Shown here: positions 1 through 18,900 of the stretch, one piece after another
How the letters are laid out: each line of letters starts with the position of its first letter
Position numbering within the stretch: position 1 is the first letter of the stretch
Assembly: GCA_039566865.1 (NCBI GenBank)
Contig: CM076949.1
Span: 124,001 to 188,000, forward strand
Length of the DNA: 64,000 nt
Source of the DNA: Aurelia coerulea
Lineage: Eukaryota > Cnidaria > Scyphozoa > Semaeostomeae > Ulmaridae
Direction: 5' to 3'
Made by a program: the position numbers and the translations under genes
Notes under the pieces: model-generated
Told to the model about the DNA's origin: nothing
What the model saw: only the letters and a program-made list of their open reading frames with translations
Database searches by the model: none

Positions 1-4
1 AAAG

Positions 5-107
5 TGCGCACGGAAGATGCGCGCCTGGCTATTGTTTTTAGAAGAATGGTTCTATTGTTGTTCCTTTGTTATACATTAAATTGCGAGCGGAAGATCTTCC
101 GTGCGCA
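5..107. repeat. Short inverted-repeat (foldback) unit
   Basis: A perfect 14-bp inverted repeat, TGCGCACGGAAGAT at 5-18 and ATCTTCCGTGCGCA at 94-107, flanks about 75 bp. It is probably a small foldback transposon relic. The remaining sequence to 430 shows a partial direct repeat (GATACCTGACNTCTAATATGAGAC at about 218 and 267, with one variable base) and no gene. Confidence 0.5.
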
Positions 108-429
108 AGACAAAGATGGCAGTCTGGGGTCTGTGTAACATTCAAGTTGGGGCTCTAATAACCCATAACCCAAAAACTGTTACAAGCAAACTATTCTGTT
201 CATTTTATTTGTATAGGATACCTGACGTCTAATATGAGACAATTTACGAACAAAAAGGAATTTGCGGATACCTGACATCTAATATGAGACAGAATTTACA
301 AGCAAAAAGAACATTTGCTTTGAGGAAATCAACAATTCAAGAAGACCCATACTTACTGGCCTCATAGCACTTCCCTATTTGTTGTTTTAACCCCGGGTCA
401 AGGGGCCCCTTGACAAAATTGCTGAAAAT

Positions 430-5772
<5,343 letters not shown>

Positions 5773-6250
5773 TCATTAATCTCTCAGTTCATCAATCACA
5801 AACCCTTCATGGTTGATCATTCTTGTTGTGACACAAGGAAACTTATTTGGTAATGTGGACAAACCCCTTTTCAGGGATTTGATAATCAGTCTGATCAAAT
5901 CAAACGATCTGTAGCTTCTTGAGATATGTAAAATGACATTTCACGATTCTATTCAAATTTTTGGGAAGATACTATTGGTCTAGGGAGGTCTGTTGCACTT
6001 GTTTTTTAGGAATGAGCTTGTATGAAGCAATGAAGTTCCTTTGAATTAAATTAAAAGAATGTTTATTGAACACGCAACGGACAATGCCTGATTTAGATTT
6101 GTTCTGGTATGTTCTGATCAAAGATTCATTTGAATGTCTTCAATTAGGAACTCCTTGTTCATCAGTGAACAGAGCCTTTAAAAATAGTGCAGACAGATTT
6201 ATTACTCAATGGGTAAAAGCTTTAGCAACTGATTGGAGTGGGGAATAAAC
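5773..6250 (+). other. Probable RAN 3' untranslated region
   Basis: Sequence after the RAN stop. Candidate poly(A) signals are ATTAAA at 6045-6050 and AATAAA at 6244-6249. The actual cleavage site cannot be read from sequence alone. Confidence 0.45.
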
Positions 6251-6875
6251 AACAAAAACATCCACATTAGAAAAGGACATATCTATTGTAAGTAACCAAC
6301 AATGACCTGCAAAATTGGGTATCACCAAAAGCATCCAAATTCCAACAAACTGACTGAACCATAGGATTCTTCTGGTTCTAACATCTGATCATCAAAAGCC
6401 AAAATCATATTAAGAGCTGTTTTCTTGACACTTCCCAAAGGAGACTATCATCCTAGGACACCTGAGTGTACAGTGTTTTATTTGTTGTATGGAACTGTAT
6501 TCAACTTAACTGTTTTCATTGTCTTGATGAAGAGAGAATTTATTGTGGGTTTAGACTTATCAATCATACTTCATATTCATTCTGGAATGTATTTATTTAT
6601 TTATTTAACTGAAGTTGCCTAGCGATCAAACTGTTACTTTAAACTGAAGTTCAAAATCAAAATGTTCAAAAAGATCAAAATGTTCCAGTTAGCCTCAACA
6701 GCAAATGCAAATCTTCTCGGAAACATTTCCTAAAGGTAGCGTGTTCTGTAGCATGCAAGGTCACAGCTAACTGCAATACAAATACTACCAACAAGTAGTT
6801 CTTACTTTGTGAAAAAGTCTTCTTTGATGGAGCAAATGATTGGCTATCCACAGATGCTTTTGTACTGTAACTTGT

Positions 6876-7272
6876 CTTGTTCAATTCGTACCCTGACCAT
6901 CCCCAGGAAATCCCCGGGCATTTGCTAAATAGTTATTCCTGGCCTATCAATCTTTCCCCCGCCCCTGGTCATTTGAGTTGTACTTATAGGGGGATGGGGG
7001 GGGGGGGCTCTCTCCTCGATTTGTTTAACTATTGAGAGAGCTCCTAAGTAATTCCCTCCATACGATTTATCTTGAAATTGTATGTAGTGGAATTTGAAAA
7101 TAAATGAACATAAACTGAAACTTGACAAGAGCATGAGCTTTTGCTTATATAGTAACTGGGAACATGGCACTTGCCAAATTAAATTTTCCCGGCCCCAGGG
7201 CATTTGTGCAAGAGATTTTTGTTGACCCCCACCGGGCTGCCGGGGGGGGGTGGCAAGGTAGGAATTGGACAA
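6876..7272. repeat. Dispersed GC-richer repeat, copy 2, with inverted ends
   Basis: Second copy of the repeat at 5036-5290. Its ends form an imperfect inverted repeat: CTTGTTCAATTCGTACCCTG at the left, and the complement of a CTTGTCCAATTCCTACCTTG-like end at the right (7249-7272). This suggests a non-autonomous DNA transposon. Contains G runs at about 6991-7012 and 7241-7250. Confidence 0.6.
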
Positions 7273-7697
7273 GATATAACTGAATCCTCAAAGAATTTTT
7301 TTTTTGTAATTGGGATCCAATGCAACTTAGAAAGAATATCACTATGTTAGTGCTCCCCCCTCCATGATTGGATACAAGGAACAACACATGTAACCAATGG
7401 CACTGTTAAAGGCACTGAGTCCGCATAAATAGCGCGTTCATGACCAATATCAACTTCTTTTCAATCATAAAACAAAAGTTGTGATTTAATCACTATTGAA
7501 ATCGAACCAAAGAAGTTCCTGAGGATAATGCAAGGATTAAGAAGTCTTTCATCTATACTGCAAATGGCTTTAGCACTATTATGCGAGAACAAAGGGCCAT
7601 CAGCGGTTTGTCAGCAAAAATTAAGGATAGCGTTAACGCTCAGCTATTTATATGGACTCAATGCCTTGAATGCACAGGTCGGCTTCAGCAGGTCATG

Positions 7698-7808
7698 TAA
7701 TAGACAATTGCGCCAAAGATGGCAGCGATGAATCTTTTACCAAAATGCATTGCGTTCTAATTAACGATGCTATAGGAATTTGATTAAAGAACACGATCGT
7801 CTATTGGT
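7698..7808. mobile_element. Foldback element with its right arm deleted
   Basis: Related to the palindromic element at 52420-52563. Both have TTGCG(C) followed by AAAGATGGC.GCGA.GAAT, the phrase GCATTGCGTTCTAATTAA in the middle, and end with ATCGTCTATTG. Here the right arm between AAGAACAC and GATCGTCTATTG is missing, so the copy no longer folds. Confidence 0.6.
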
Positions 7809-8050
7809 GGGTTACATGTGATCGTCTGCCAATTACCATATAGACCTCCTGGCTCAAGCGATATTTTGATAACACCTTATCTTGTACACATTCAACTTCT
7901 ACAAAATGTATTAAAATCTTTAAAATGTAATTCGCTTCAAATTCTGTTTGGAATAACTGCTCCCACCGTCAGTATTTAGACCCCCTCTTGCTGCTGTTGC
8001 TGGTTGGCTATATGACCTCAGCCTTGAGACGAGGTTATTTGGATAGAAGC

Positions 8051-8119
8051 ATGGCAGTGACAGTACAACAACAACACTACAAAGTTATAATGTGGAAATG
8101 TGGGCCTAAGTACTGCTGA
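8051..8119 (+). promoter_or_regulatory. Possible upstream ORF of THOC5 (22 codons)
   Basis: An ATG at 8051 opens a 22-codon frame ending TGA at 8117-8119. Its last base overlaps the THOC5 ATG at 8119 (TGATG). If the transcript starts upstream, translation of THOC5 would need leaky scanning, reinitiation, or use of the ATG at 8158. The transcription start is not known. Confidence 0.3.
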
Positions 8120-9924
8120 TGCGGTTGGTGGCAAAGGCTAAGAAGGTTGCAGACGAAATGAAGAAAAAAGATGGCAGTGAACCAGAAGCAAAGCGGAGAA
8201 GAAAGGCAACGAGGGCTGAATCAACAGATACGGGAAATGATTCCAGTTCAACAACGATAAAAACATCCAGGTAAAATATTAGTGCCTTGTATATAAATGC
8301 TATTATAATTAAATTTATATATCATTGAGTTCGAAATATTATCATTTGTCTTGAGACCAACTATGTAGTTATTCATCGTTCATCGATTATTGTTGGTAAA
8401 GTAAGTTGGAGTTGCGGTCATTATTGGCGCCAAAGCGCTTGGATAGCAGAAGTAGAATATGCATAATTGAGTCCGCAATCCCTCCTTGTCATGACGCCAA
8501 AGTGTCACACAAGTAGTCTTATTAAGCCATATATATACAGTTAAGTACAGTACAACCAGTCAGGACGATATCAAAAGCCAATACCCCTATTCTATTCTCA
8601 TCATTATGCTAAAATGCATTACCTATATTACAAGGTATGGCAGCAAAAGGTTAAAGAACATAACAGAAAACACCACAAACAACAACAACTATTGCCTTCT
8701 CAATCTGGAATAATAGAACTGGACAATAGAAAGATATTTCCGCTCTTAAAATTGATATAAAAGGTATTAGTTTTCTGTACGCATTATTGAGAAAAACCTT
8801 CTCACCAACTTTTCCTGTAACTAAAATATGTCTCTTTTGAAAAAAACGTGACACAGAACAAGAAATGTATCATTGGATCATCAATGGCTTTTTAATATGA
8901 AAAAATTAATTGTTTGCATTATTCAAAAATTCTGTGTTTACCTCCACCATCGTCTTCTTATCGACATACATCACACAGGGTTGGTATAATTTAAGATTCA
9001 AGAAATTTCATCCATCATGGCAGAAATTTAGATCCGAGATATTAAGGTCCAAGCGACCAGTGGATCTTGAGGCAACATGGATGGAAAAAATTTTGCTCCC
9101 TTGGCTCTGCTGAGTGGAATCTCCATTAAAGCGAATCACAACGATTGTCAGCGATTGCCACATTTTGAGCATGCATAGTTCATTTTTTCACACCTGCAGG
9201 CCGGTCGCCACGGTTCACCCTGGAGTTCAAGTTGCTTGAAAGTTACGAAATTTGATTCAAATAGACCAGAGAACGAAAAAATATTCTCCTTGCGCGCCAG
9301 TGATCTCATCAAAATGTACCATACACTCCCGACTGGCACACAAAATTCTTTGACAGGAATTCAGCCATTGTCCATTCAAATTGATGGATTGCTGGTTTTA
9401 GCAGCAAAGCAATCTTCTTTGGCCAATGTTTGGGATTCCTTTTTTGTTGAATACTGTTTGCCATCCTCTTTGATCCTACATTAGAAACCTAACAGTCTTT
9501 TTTTCAGATTTTATGCCAAATAATGAAGTCTCAGGCTTTAATGTTTTGTGATGGAATGAAAGCCAAAAGAGAAACATTTCTTGTCTCATTGATTGCTTAA
9601 TAAAACCAAAGTCTTCAATTTCTGTAATGACACTTAAATGGCACCAAATAAACTGTTGTGCAACCCATCAGAAACTTTTGATTGGATTTGAAAAATAAAT
9701 AGAGAGATGGAAATGCACCTTCTAAAAATCTTAGGCCATAGCTCCAGAATTCAATTTAGATATCTCTGTTGTTATGTCAAGATGTTTTCAGTGATATATT
9801 GAGATAACAGATATATTATATTTCAATTTGATTTTATATACTTTTTTGTGTGTCCCTGATTAACCTGGAAGCTACATCTTTTGACACATTAATAAAAATG
9901 TTGGTTGGTTGGTTGGTTGGTTGG

Positions 9925-9961
<37 letters not shown>

Positions 9962-12900
9962 AAGATCCTTTTATAGACATTTCTGCAACTGACTAAATTT
10001 CATAAAGACACGTTTTTGTTAAAAGAAACTGGTTTATGAAAAATTAGTACTACGATGACCAAACATTTTAGAAGCTCTAGTACTACATTCAAGAGCAATC
10101 AAGGAACTTGAAAATTTTATTTCTAGAATAAGAGTCGGCAGATTACGGTTTGCATGGCATTGCATTTGTAAATATCAAGTTTTGATCACAAAAAATTTGT
10201 AACCTTTTGCCTTAATTTGCATGGCTTAGTCATGGTAACAATATCAATGCAAAATGCAAGCCCTTTGTTGATAAGAAGGCTCAACTTTGAACCAACAACA
10301 AAAGCAAAAGTCAGTTTACAGGTAAAACTTGAAAATAATTGCCTCTGTTTATTTTCAAAGAACTGATGGAACACCCCCTTCACAATTAAAGAAATCTGCC
10401 AGAACACAACACTCCGTTGATGCAGTAAAAGCAACAAGGCTTGCTGATATACCATTTATGGAACTGGAGGAAATGGAAAGTCAAACAAGAACTTCTGCGC
10501 AAGATGTTAATTCATACAAAATGACATGTGGTGAAATACAAAAGCTAGTTTCTGAAATTCATCAGTTTAAGTCAAGAGGAGATTGCCATAATGTAAGAAA
10601 CTGCAATTTTTGCTTTTAATCACAGTTTTAATGTTATTTGCTGTTCATTGCAGTAGAAGGAAAATACTTTTTTGTGAACTTGTTCTTTGGCTAAGATTCA
10701 TAATTCATAGATTAGGATTTTTAACTCAAATGAAAGTTTAGATATTTGTTTATATGTTTGAGTCAGAAAGAACATGGGATATTTCCCCAGGGGGGGTACT
10801 CATTGCAAGCTACTTTGCAAAGTTGTTTCTTTCATAATTCATTGCATAGGAAAAGGCTCTGACATAGATGCGAAAATTAATTTGGTTAAAATCAGACTTT
10901 ATGTTCAATGATGGAGAGCGATTTTAGTAAGATTATGTCTCACAAAGATCTTATTTAAGGTCTTCAATTTGATTCACATTCATGCAGAAGTACACCTCTA
11001 AATAATGACAAACAATGACCCCCAAACAATGACCTCTAAACAATGACAATCAATGACCTCTAAACAATGACCTCTAAACAATGACCTCTGTGGAATATTG
11101 AACAAGGCATGTATCGTGGTACAGCTCAAGAGGAAACATATTTTTTTAAGCAGGAAACATATTTATTATCAGAAGGCATAAGGTGACGAAGTTTGGAATG
11201 ATGTTAATCAAAATGAACAGTTTTATAAAAGAAATGACCGATTCTGATTAGGCCTGTCCATCGATCATGATTTTACTATTCAGTTAATCATATGCAAAAC
11301 TGCTGATTTTTATCGATTAATCAAAGACCTGAATGTAATAAGTCTGTCATAAGCACGAAGAAACAATGGTAGCAATAGAATAGAATTCCAAGAATAAATG
11401 GTCCATTCTAGATTAATGGAATAGTTGATCTTCACTAGCATTCCGCTTTCCTTTCAAGGTGGTCTTTGAAAATTGATTGCTTTCTCATAATCGGTCTTTA
11501 ATGAGAATCAATTAGTGAGTCCTACTCGATTATTTCAGCAATGTTGATTATTACCTGTAGCCAATTACTCGAATGCTTAAAAATAGTTAGATTGGGGGGG
11601 GGGGTGGAATAATCAGGAGGAAGGTTGGAAAAATCTTATATAGTTGTTTTCTTGGTTAAACACGCATCTTTTTCATAATTATGTAAACATTATTAAAAAA
11701 TCATGTTCACTATCAGTTCAGTTTTCAAGAATTAATGAAAGGCAGGTTGGAATAAAATTTAGGGAGCTGGAATAAAAGTGGGGGGAGTTCAAACATTTTC
11801 ATCCCCCAGACATTATACAGTAGAACAACAGTACAAGTGCCAAGGACCACCAGTGACAATGCCTCTCAGATGGACAAAAAATTTAATTTGATATATTGTT
11901 GAGAATATATACGTTTTTCACTGACGTTGCTCAATTTATAGCTATTATCTTGTTTTCTCACTTTTCAGGGTTTCAGGTTAATATAATGCTTCTCTTGAAG
12001 GATTTGATAATTTTCTCCCCTAGTTAGAGGTTAATTTGATGGTTATTCTTCTGCGGGAGTTAGCAGTTTTCTTTCCATATATTACAGTGTCTAATTTTAC
12101 ATTGATGGGCTTTTCTTTTATTTCTTTTTTTCTATATCCACTAAAAGATTACAGTATATATATTACTTACACTACCTACAAATTACTATACAATACTACA
12201 GGAACGATACCCCGAGGAGCAAAAGGCTGTGACTACCCGAGGCCATTTAGACATTGAGCTAAAACTACTATGGTTTGTCTCAAATTACATGCCATGAGAA
12301 ATATCTGCGATCAGGTTGACTTTTGTTTGGATTGGTAAGTAAGGCATTATCGCAAATATTGCATGGCATCTAATTTGAGATAGACATTTAAAAGTACATG
12401 ACTTAACTGAAGAAAAACAATAACAAAAACAAAATAAAAATGGAGCATATAACATTGTGGTTGTGGTGAAGTGACTTATAACGGAGTTCTTTGGAATTTT
12501 CTAACCGAATCGACCAGATTTGTAGATAAATTTTAGAGTCAGAAGGATATAGGCTCATTGCATGAGTGCGTTATTTAAGTCTATCGTTAAATTCTATAAC
12601 CCAGAATCATCTGTTAAAAATGTCTTTGTTCCTACTTGTAGAGTAATGCAATCATTGAGAGAAGAATCCAGGCTACAATTTTAACAACAAGCCTGAAGAA
12701 GTTGAATCGACTTTCACTGATTAAAAGCAAAAAAGCTAGAGAGAAGACACAAGAGGTAAATTCACACAGAATAGGAATCAAATGTTTCCGCTGATTTTTG
12801 CTTGTGGCTCATGGCCGTAAACCTTCAAAGCCGCATTTAGATGGACCAATCACACGGGGAATAAGCGAAGAAGGCAAAAGAAACTTTGAAGATTTTTGTA

Positions 12901-15900
12901 AATTTGCCTACCTTCATAAAACGCAACCAGGACAAAAACTACTTGAAATTTCCCGAATTCTTTTGAAGAAATCTACTCTCCAGATGTTTGGGTATACAAG
13001 TTTCGATGCTGGTTGAAATATCTCCAGGTTTCGAGGGGTTATGGCCTTTCCAATAGACAAACTTCCTCGGGCTTTTCGAAGCTTGTTTAAACCACTTCAA
13101 GTCAGCTGATAAAACCTCTTGGTAAAACCTCTTTTGGATTTCATAACTTATTTCGCACCATGAAAACTTATGCCATGAATGCAGAAAGTAGTATAATACA
13201 GAAACTTCCCTTCAGTATTGTTATATGTAATTGTTATACCTAGGTCGAAAAAATATTCCTGCAGGCACCCTCAAGTTTCTAAATGCTTTTTTTACATGTA
13301 TCTATACTTTATTTTTAGTATTTTGGTACCAACACCATTTGAACTCTTGATTTCCTACTTCCTAGGCAGTTGCTGTACTGACAGCTATCTCGCTAGGCTA
13401 ACTTGTAAGTGTAGTTCACTGATATCCAAAATTTTGTGCTGACGTCATCTATTTGTTTAGCCAATGCAATGCTCCTCACAAATACTCTTCTGATTTTTTG
13501 CAATAGATGAAGCAAAAGGTGGATGTGCTCCATCTGGATCTGCAAAATTTATTGTATGAAGTAATGCATATGAAGAAAGAAATACAAAAATGTACAGAAT
13601 TTACGTGAGTGGTTTTGCTTCATTCAACACTGCAACATAACATTCATTTATTTCACATATTGTTGACAATAAAGTCCGATGAAGAGATAACTTGGTTGCG
13701 TGACATGTAATCAAACATGAAGTTAAATACTTTACAAAGTGAGTGAAGAGCTTATCCATTGCCTCTTTGTAGATAAGATCAGATTAGACTAAAATTTGGG
13801 AATTTATTCATGATTTACAATCCTTGTAACGTAAGTGAAGGATACTGAAAAAAGTTTGCTTTTTTACCAATTGAGTCAGAAAATGTATCTACTCTTTAAA
13901 AAATCAAACCACAAAAGCTATAACACCTATAATTTGAATCAAAGGGGGCCATTAGCCGTGTACGAAGAACGCTGGTGCAGGACAAAGTTTAAAACAGCTT
14001 AGGAAAGAAGCTTGCAAATATCCATTGCAAAAAGCACATGTTGACCTTGGGATGGAAGCAATGAGCTTCTTCAAAGCTGCGGCAATTCCGATACTTTTCA
14101 TATTTCTATTTTTGCTGGGAAGTGTAGCCCTTCAGCACACAATACCTAGTTTTCAAGGGGTCCTCGCATCCGTTGTCCAACATCATTCTCTGCCTTGAGG
14201 AAAACATGTTCCAGTGGATTAATGCTTGCACGGCGGCACTGAATCAACTCTAACATCTAAGATTTTGTAGAATATTGGACTGTGCGCAATAGTGATACTG
14301 ATAGAGGCTCAATGGAACCTCTGCGATTGCACATGAAAGCAATTCAGCCATCGTATTGATTCATGCTGGCTTGTGATTGAACTAAAGTACTTTCATTATT
14401 AAAAGACCAAGGAAGCAACATTTGAAATGCCAAAGGTACATCATAACCCTGCAAAGAAGGCCATTGGTGAACACTAAAGTAAAAGGAGGGGTTCTCATCA
14501 ATTTTGTACTAATTTTCCCCCATTATTACCTGTGGCGTTGCCTTCCTGGTTTCGTAAGATGCAAAGGTCCAAGAGCTTTGAAAGTTTTCATAACTTTCTT
14601 TGAATGGATTTCTTCAAACTGACGCTGTGTTTCTTTCTAAACTTTAGCAAAGTCTGTTGTAAAGTGATTCCCACAAGCCAATTGCCTTGCCTACTTGCCT
14701 AGCGCATTCAATTCACAAAATATTTTCATTCCCCTGCCCAAAGAATTAAAAGTAAGAGTCCAAGCAAGCACTTTAGCAGTTTTTATCAACAGTAATGTTT
14801 TTCGTCTTGACTCCGAATTCCCAAAAGCGAAGATACCAATTTTTATATCCAATTGCGGACTGTTGTTATTGTCCGTTTGTTCCTTTGTTTTACACAGCCA
14901 ATTTCGCAGCAACAATGCAATTCTAATGATCAGATATTGCTTTCTAATGATTGAAAACCATTGATATGTAATCATACTTTACCATCAATTCTGGACATCA
15001 AAAAGTCATAATCTACGTCATAGTGAACAGGCCGCAGTGGTTCGTTTTGAGCATAACAAGAGGCAGGAGTAGCCTCACCCCCTCAGGACCCTCAAGTAAC
15101 GCTCATCTATAAATCGATGCTGTTGTTGTTGCTCCACTGAGGTTGTAGTTGTAGTTGTAGCGTTATCAGTTTAGTCAAAAAGTGAATCAACACTATGTTA
15201 TGAGTCTAGAACAGGAGTTTTGGCTAATTCCAATTTCAGAAGGAAATGACGCACCCAACATTATGACAAAGATCTTAGAAGTTAAGTGTAAGGCAAAGAT
15301 TTCTATAGATTAGTTGCATTGATTTTCCAGTACAATTTTTCAAAAATTCGATCACTTTTTCACTAACCTAATGCATCTAGTAACATGGATCGTTTATGTT
15401 TTGTAAAAATGATCAAAGAGTATGGATTTTAGAACTGATATATTTATAACATATTTGATACATTAGGTTAGTGAAAACTTTCTTTGCGTCCGCCTCCTTC
15501 ATAGTATATAAGTTACAATGGATATGCAGATTGGTTTTTTCAGCAATGTAAAACCTTGCATAGCATTGATATACGTAAGGATTCAGGCATGGTGATCATG
15601 CGTGCCAATTAACAGTTAAATTATTTTCATTGAGGTTTTTTAAATGTCATCTCGTTATTACCAATTAGTTATCTGACCGAATGATATTCCGTAAATTCTT
15701 TCAAATCTTATTTTATAAAACAAGCAAATTTCTCTGTTAATCTATTTGTATTTAATTTCATAGGTCCAAAGATGAAGATATAGATTTGGTCAGCGTTGAT
15801 GAATTTTATGCTGAAGCTCCGGAAGATATTTCGAAACCAGTGAGTTATTTATATGGAATTTATATGTTGCAAATCCTTCTAGCAGAATACAATAAATGTT

Positions 15901-18900
15901 ATTGTATTTTCTTATAGAGTTAAAATGTGCTTTCCTAGAACTGAAGTTTATTGTTTTTGAAAATGTTCAGATAATTTCGTATGCTGAGTTTCATCTACAT
16001 GAATTTATTTCTGGTTATCGTAAGAAAATGAAACAACAAAGTTGGTGCCGCATCATGAAATATTCAGATAGTCAGTTAAAACAGTTTTGATTCAGTTGTT
16101 ATTTAGCATCTGGAAGGTATGCATATTTTTCTCAACGTTTTAATTTGGCCAATAGGGATCTGATTATACTAGGCAGAAACAAACCCAATGGAAGTGATTA
16201 AAAGTTGTGGTCAACGTTAGGCCAGTGAAAAATTGTCATAGAATGCGTAAATTGACATTTCAGTCAGATCGGATCTTTGCATGCATGACTCTGAATTGTT
16301 TTAGTTTACTTTTACGCCCACCAATTTACGAATTTTAAAAAGCCAACACAAATTAACTTCGGCAAAGGCTCTTCTTGTAGCTATAAAATGATAAAATGAA
16401 ATTGTATTGGAATGAATTCTGTTGATAAATTCATTTAAATTCAATTTGGCAGATATTCTTTTCCCCCATCATTTCCTTGTACGAGCTGTTCTGCTAATCT
16501 GAATACTAAATAGTTATCAAAAACCTTTTCTGGGTTAGTATCTGCTCGTTTTCTTGAGTAAGACTTTGGCCAAAAAATGTCTTATGTTTTACTTTCCATT
16601 TTAATCTTACAACTTGTTTTAGGAAATCAGCAAAAAGGATGGACATCAGCAAATGCTATCAAGACTTGACTGGGAACTTCAACAAAGAAAAAAGTAAATG
16701 TTATTTTGAAAATGCACTTTTACAATATTGTCATGTAAAACTGTATACAAGTTTGGAACATTCTGACCCCTCCCAACGCTTTTTATTTTGATTACCCAAG
16801 CACTATTTTGATTTGAATTCTCGATAGCTGAAATCGTTATTTTTCTTATCATGATAAGTAGCTTGGCTGACGGCTATGCAGAAAGAAGGCAGGAAATTTC
16901 AAATTTGTTGTCAGACCAGAACCGGAGCCTTCATCACTGAAGGCCTAGTAACAATGAATTTGGAACATCCAATTATGAAAATGCGGACATTCCCATCAAG
17001 TGAAGCATTTTGAAAAAGATGTAAGACGACAAAGTCTTTTAAAATCAATTGTAATCAAAGCTCAAAGAATGAATATCTTAATGACTGCTAAATGTTTCCA
17101 ACCATCCAAAATTGAGCAACTAAAAGATGCAATCAGAATAACGTAAAGAGCATTGCCAAGGAAATCTATCCTCAGCTCTTTGGAGGGGAAGAATCAAACA
17201 AGTCAAGATATGTCGCTGCCCAAGGGAAATATTTGAAGACGAAAAAGAGCTTTTCAGGAAAGATATGCAGCAGTCATTGTGACATTCTTATTTTGAGTTA
17301 GGATTAAAGTGAATTGAAGTTTCATTAACTGATGACGTCACTCGATTTTTGATTTTAAAAGACTTGGTCATCTTGTATCTTTTTTCAAAATGCTTGATTT
17401 GATAGGAATGTCTGCATTTTCATGATTGAATGTTCCACATTCATTGTTGCTAGGTTTTCAGTCATCAAGTTTTCCCGTTTTGGTCTGACTACCATTTTCA
17501 AATTGGCTGCCTTATTTCTGCACAAACCAGCTGCTTATAATGGTAACAAAAATAACCATTTCAGCTGTCAAGAAGTCAAATAAAAATGCTGTCAAACAAA
17601 AATAACCATTTCAGCTGTCAAGAAGTCAAATAAAAATGCTGTTTGAGTAATCAACATAAATAGCGTCGAACCAGAATGTTTCAAAGTTGTATACAATTTT
17701 GGGGACATTCGGTGTTCGGTGTTCGGTGTTCGGTGTTCGGTGTACGTGTTCTTACATGAGTTTGCTGGGTGAAGAAAACAACTTCAACCGTTTGAAAATT
17801 TGTGTTGAGATCAAGTCAAGATTTAATTGATAGCCGAACGAGTGGAATGTTTTGTGGTATGTCATGTTTCTTCTATTTGTCTGAGTATTGTAAAATGTAG
17901 GTGAAAATGTGAAAGTGGATTAATAAAAGTTCCGTCACTTCGAAATGTGTGAAAAGGATAAGTTATCGCCCCACTAAAAGCAACATTCAAAAACTGCTCA
18001 TTTGCTTAAAAACTGATTTTGGCAAAGTATCAGATAAAATGGTGTTAAAACTTGCGAGGAACGAAAAATCATGGAAAAATGTTCGAGTGATGAGATTGTT
18101 TATGATTTCAATCACGGGTTTTAGGCCTCCTTTCACGCATTTCGAAGCTCGGATGTTTGTAAACTAAATCTTAACTACATTTCCAATGCTCAGAAGAATA
18201 GCAAATGATTTCTAAAATACTGCAGCCTTTCGGCTGTCCACTAAGCTTGGAATTAATTTGATATCTCAAGTATCGCGTGCTTATCGAATTTGTAAACTCT
18301 TAAACTTCTTTTTGGTGCACTCAGTATTTGATTGAAGATTTGAACTTGCAAATTGCTGAAGAATTGAAGACAAGGTTAATCATTATTGATGTATCAAAGT
18401 TTTGACTCGTTTTGGTTTAGGTGACAGGAAATGTATTGCAGTTGCATTAGAAAGGATAAACGATTTTTGAGTTTTAAGCAAGTTTCTAATGCAATTTCTA
18501 TCTCCAATAGATGTTAATTTCTGTTATGTTTTACCAGTCCTTTTAAAATCTGCTTCATTTGCTTTTTGATTGTTTTCCTTCTTTTTAGACTTGCAACAAT
18601 GAAAGATCAATATTTAAAGTCGAAAGTTGAAATTGAAAAAGAAATCGCAAGTAAAAATGAGACATTAAACGGTCTTCGACCGTCACTTAATGCCATATTA
18701 AAGGCAACTCTACCACTGCAAGAAAAGATGCGACTCAACATTGATTCACAGAAATCTCAATATGAAATTGCTAATTTTCTGCCAAGGTATTTCATTTTCA
18801 ATCGAATATTTTGCTCAGACTTAAACCTACTCTTGTTGAGTATGTTTTGACGAAAAAATGAGATTTGGAACAAACCAAATCAAGTGAATTCATAAAGTAT

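Larger units (their letters stand above)
6250..8050. other. RAN-THOC5 intergenic region
   Basis: No coding exon was recognised between the two genes. Apart from the dispersed repeat and the foldback derivative listed separately, the sequence is AT-rich and unique. The THOC5 promoter should lie in its right part; no TATA box or initiator could be called with confidence. Confidence 0.5.

Noticed and set aside
116..147. A possible RAN start exon (ATG at 116, MAVWGLCNIQ) joining in phase to the P-loop exon
   Set aside because: The donor would be a weak GTTGGG, the residues do not resemble the usual Ran N-terminus ending QFK, and the sequence lies beside a foldback repeat. The true start exon is more likely left of the window.
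9236..9484. 82-codon frame in THOC5 intron 1
   Set aside because: Not recognisable as a host gene or transposase, and not bounded by sites that would fit the THOC5 reading frame.
12798..13016. 72-codon frame in THOC5 intron 3
   Set aside because: No recognised family and no splice or start context supporting a separate gene; THOC5 exon phases join without it.
14691..14975. Overlapping frames of about 90 codons on both strands in THOC5 intron 4
   Set aside because: Mutually overlapping on opposite strands and without recognisable domains; most likely chance.
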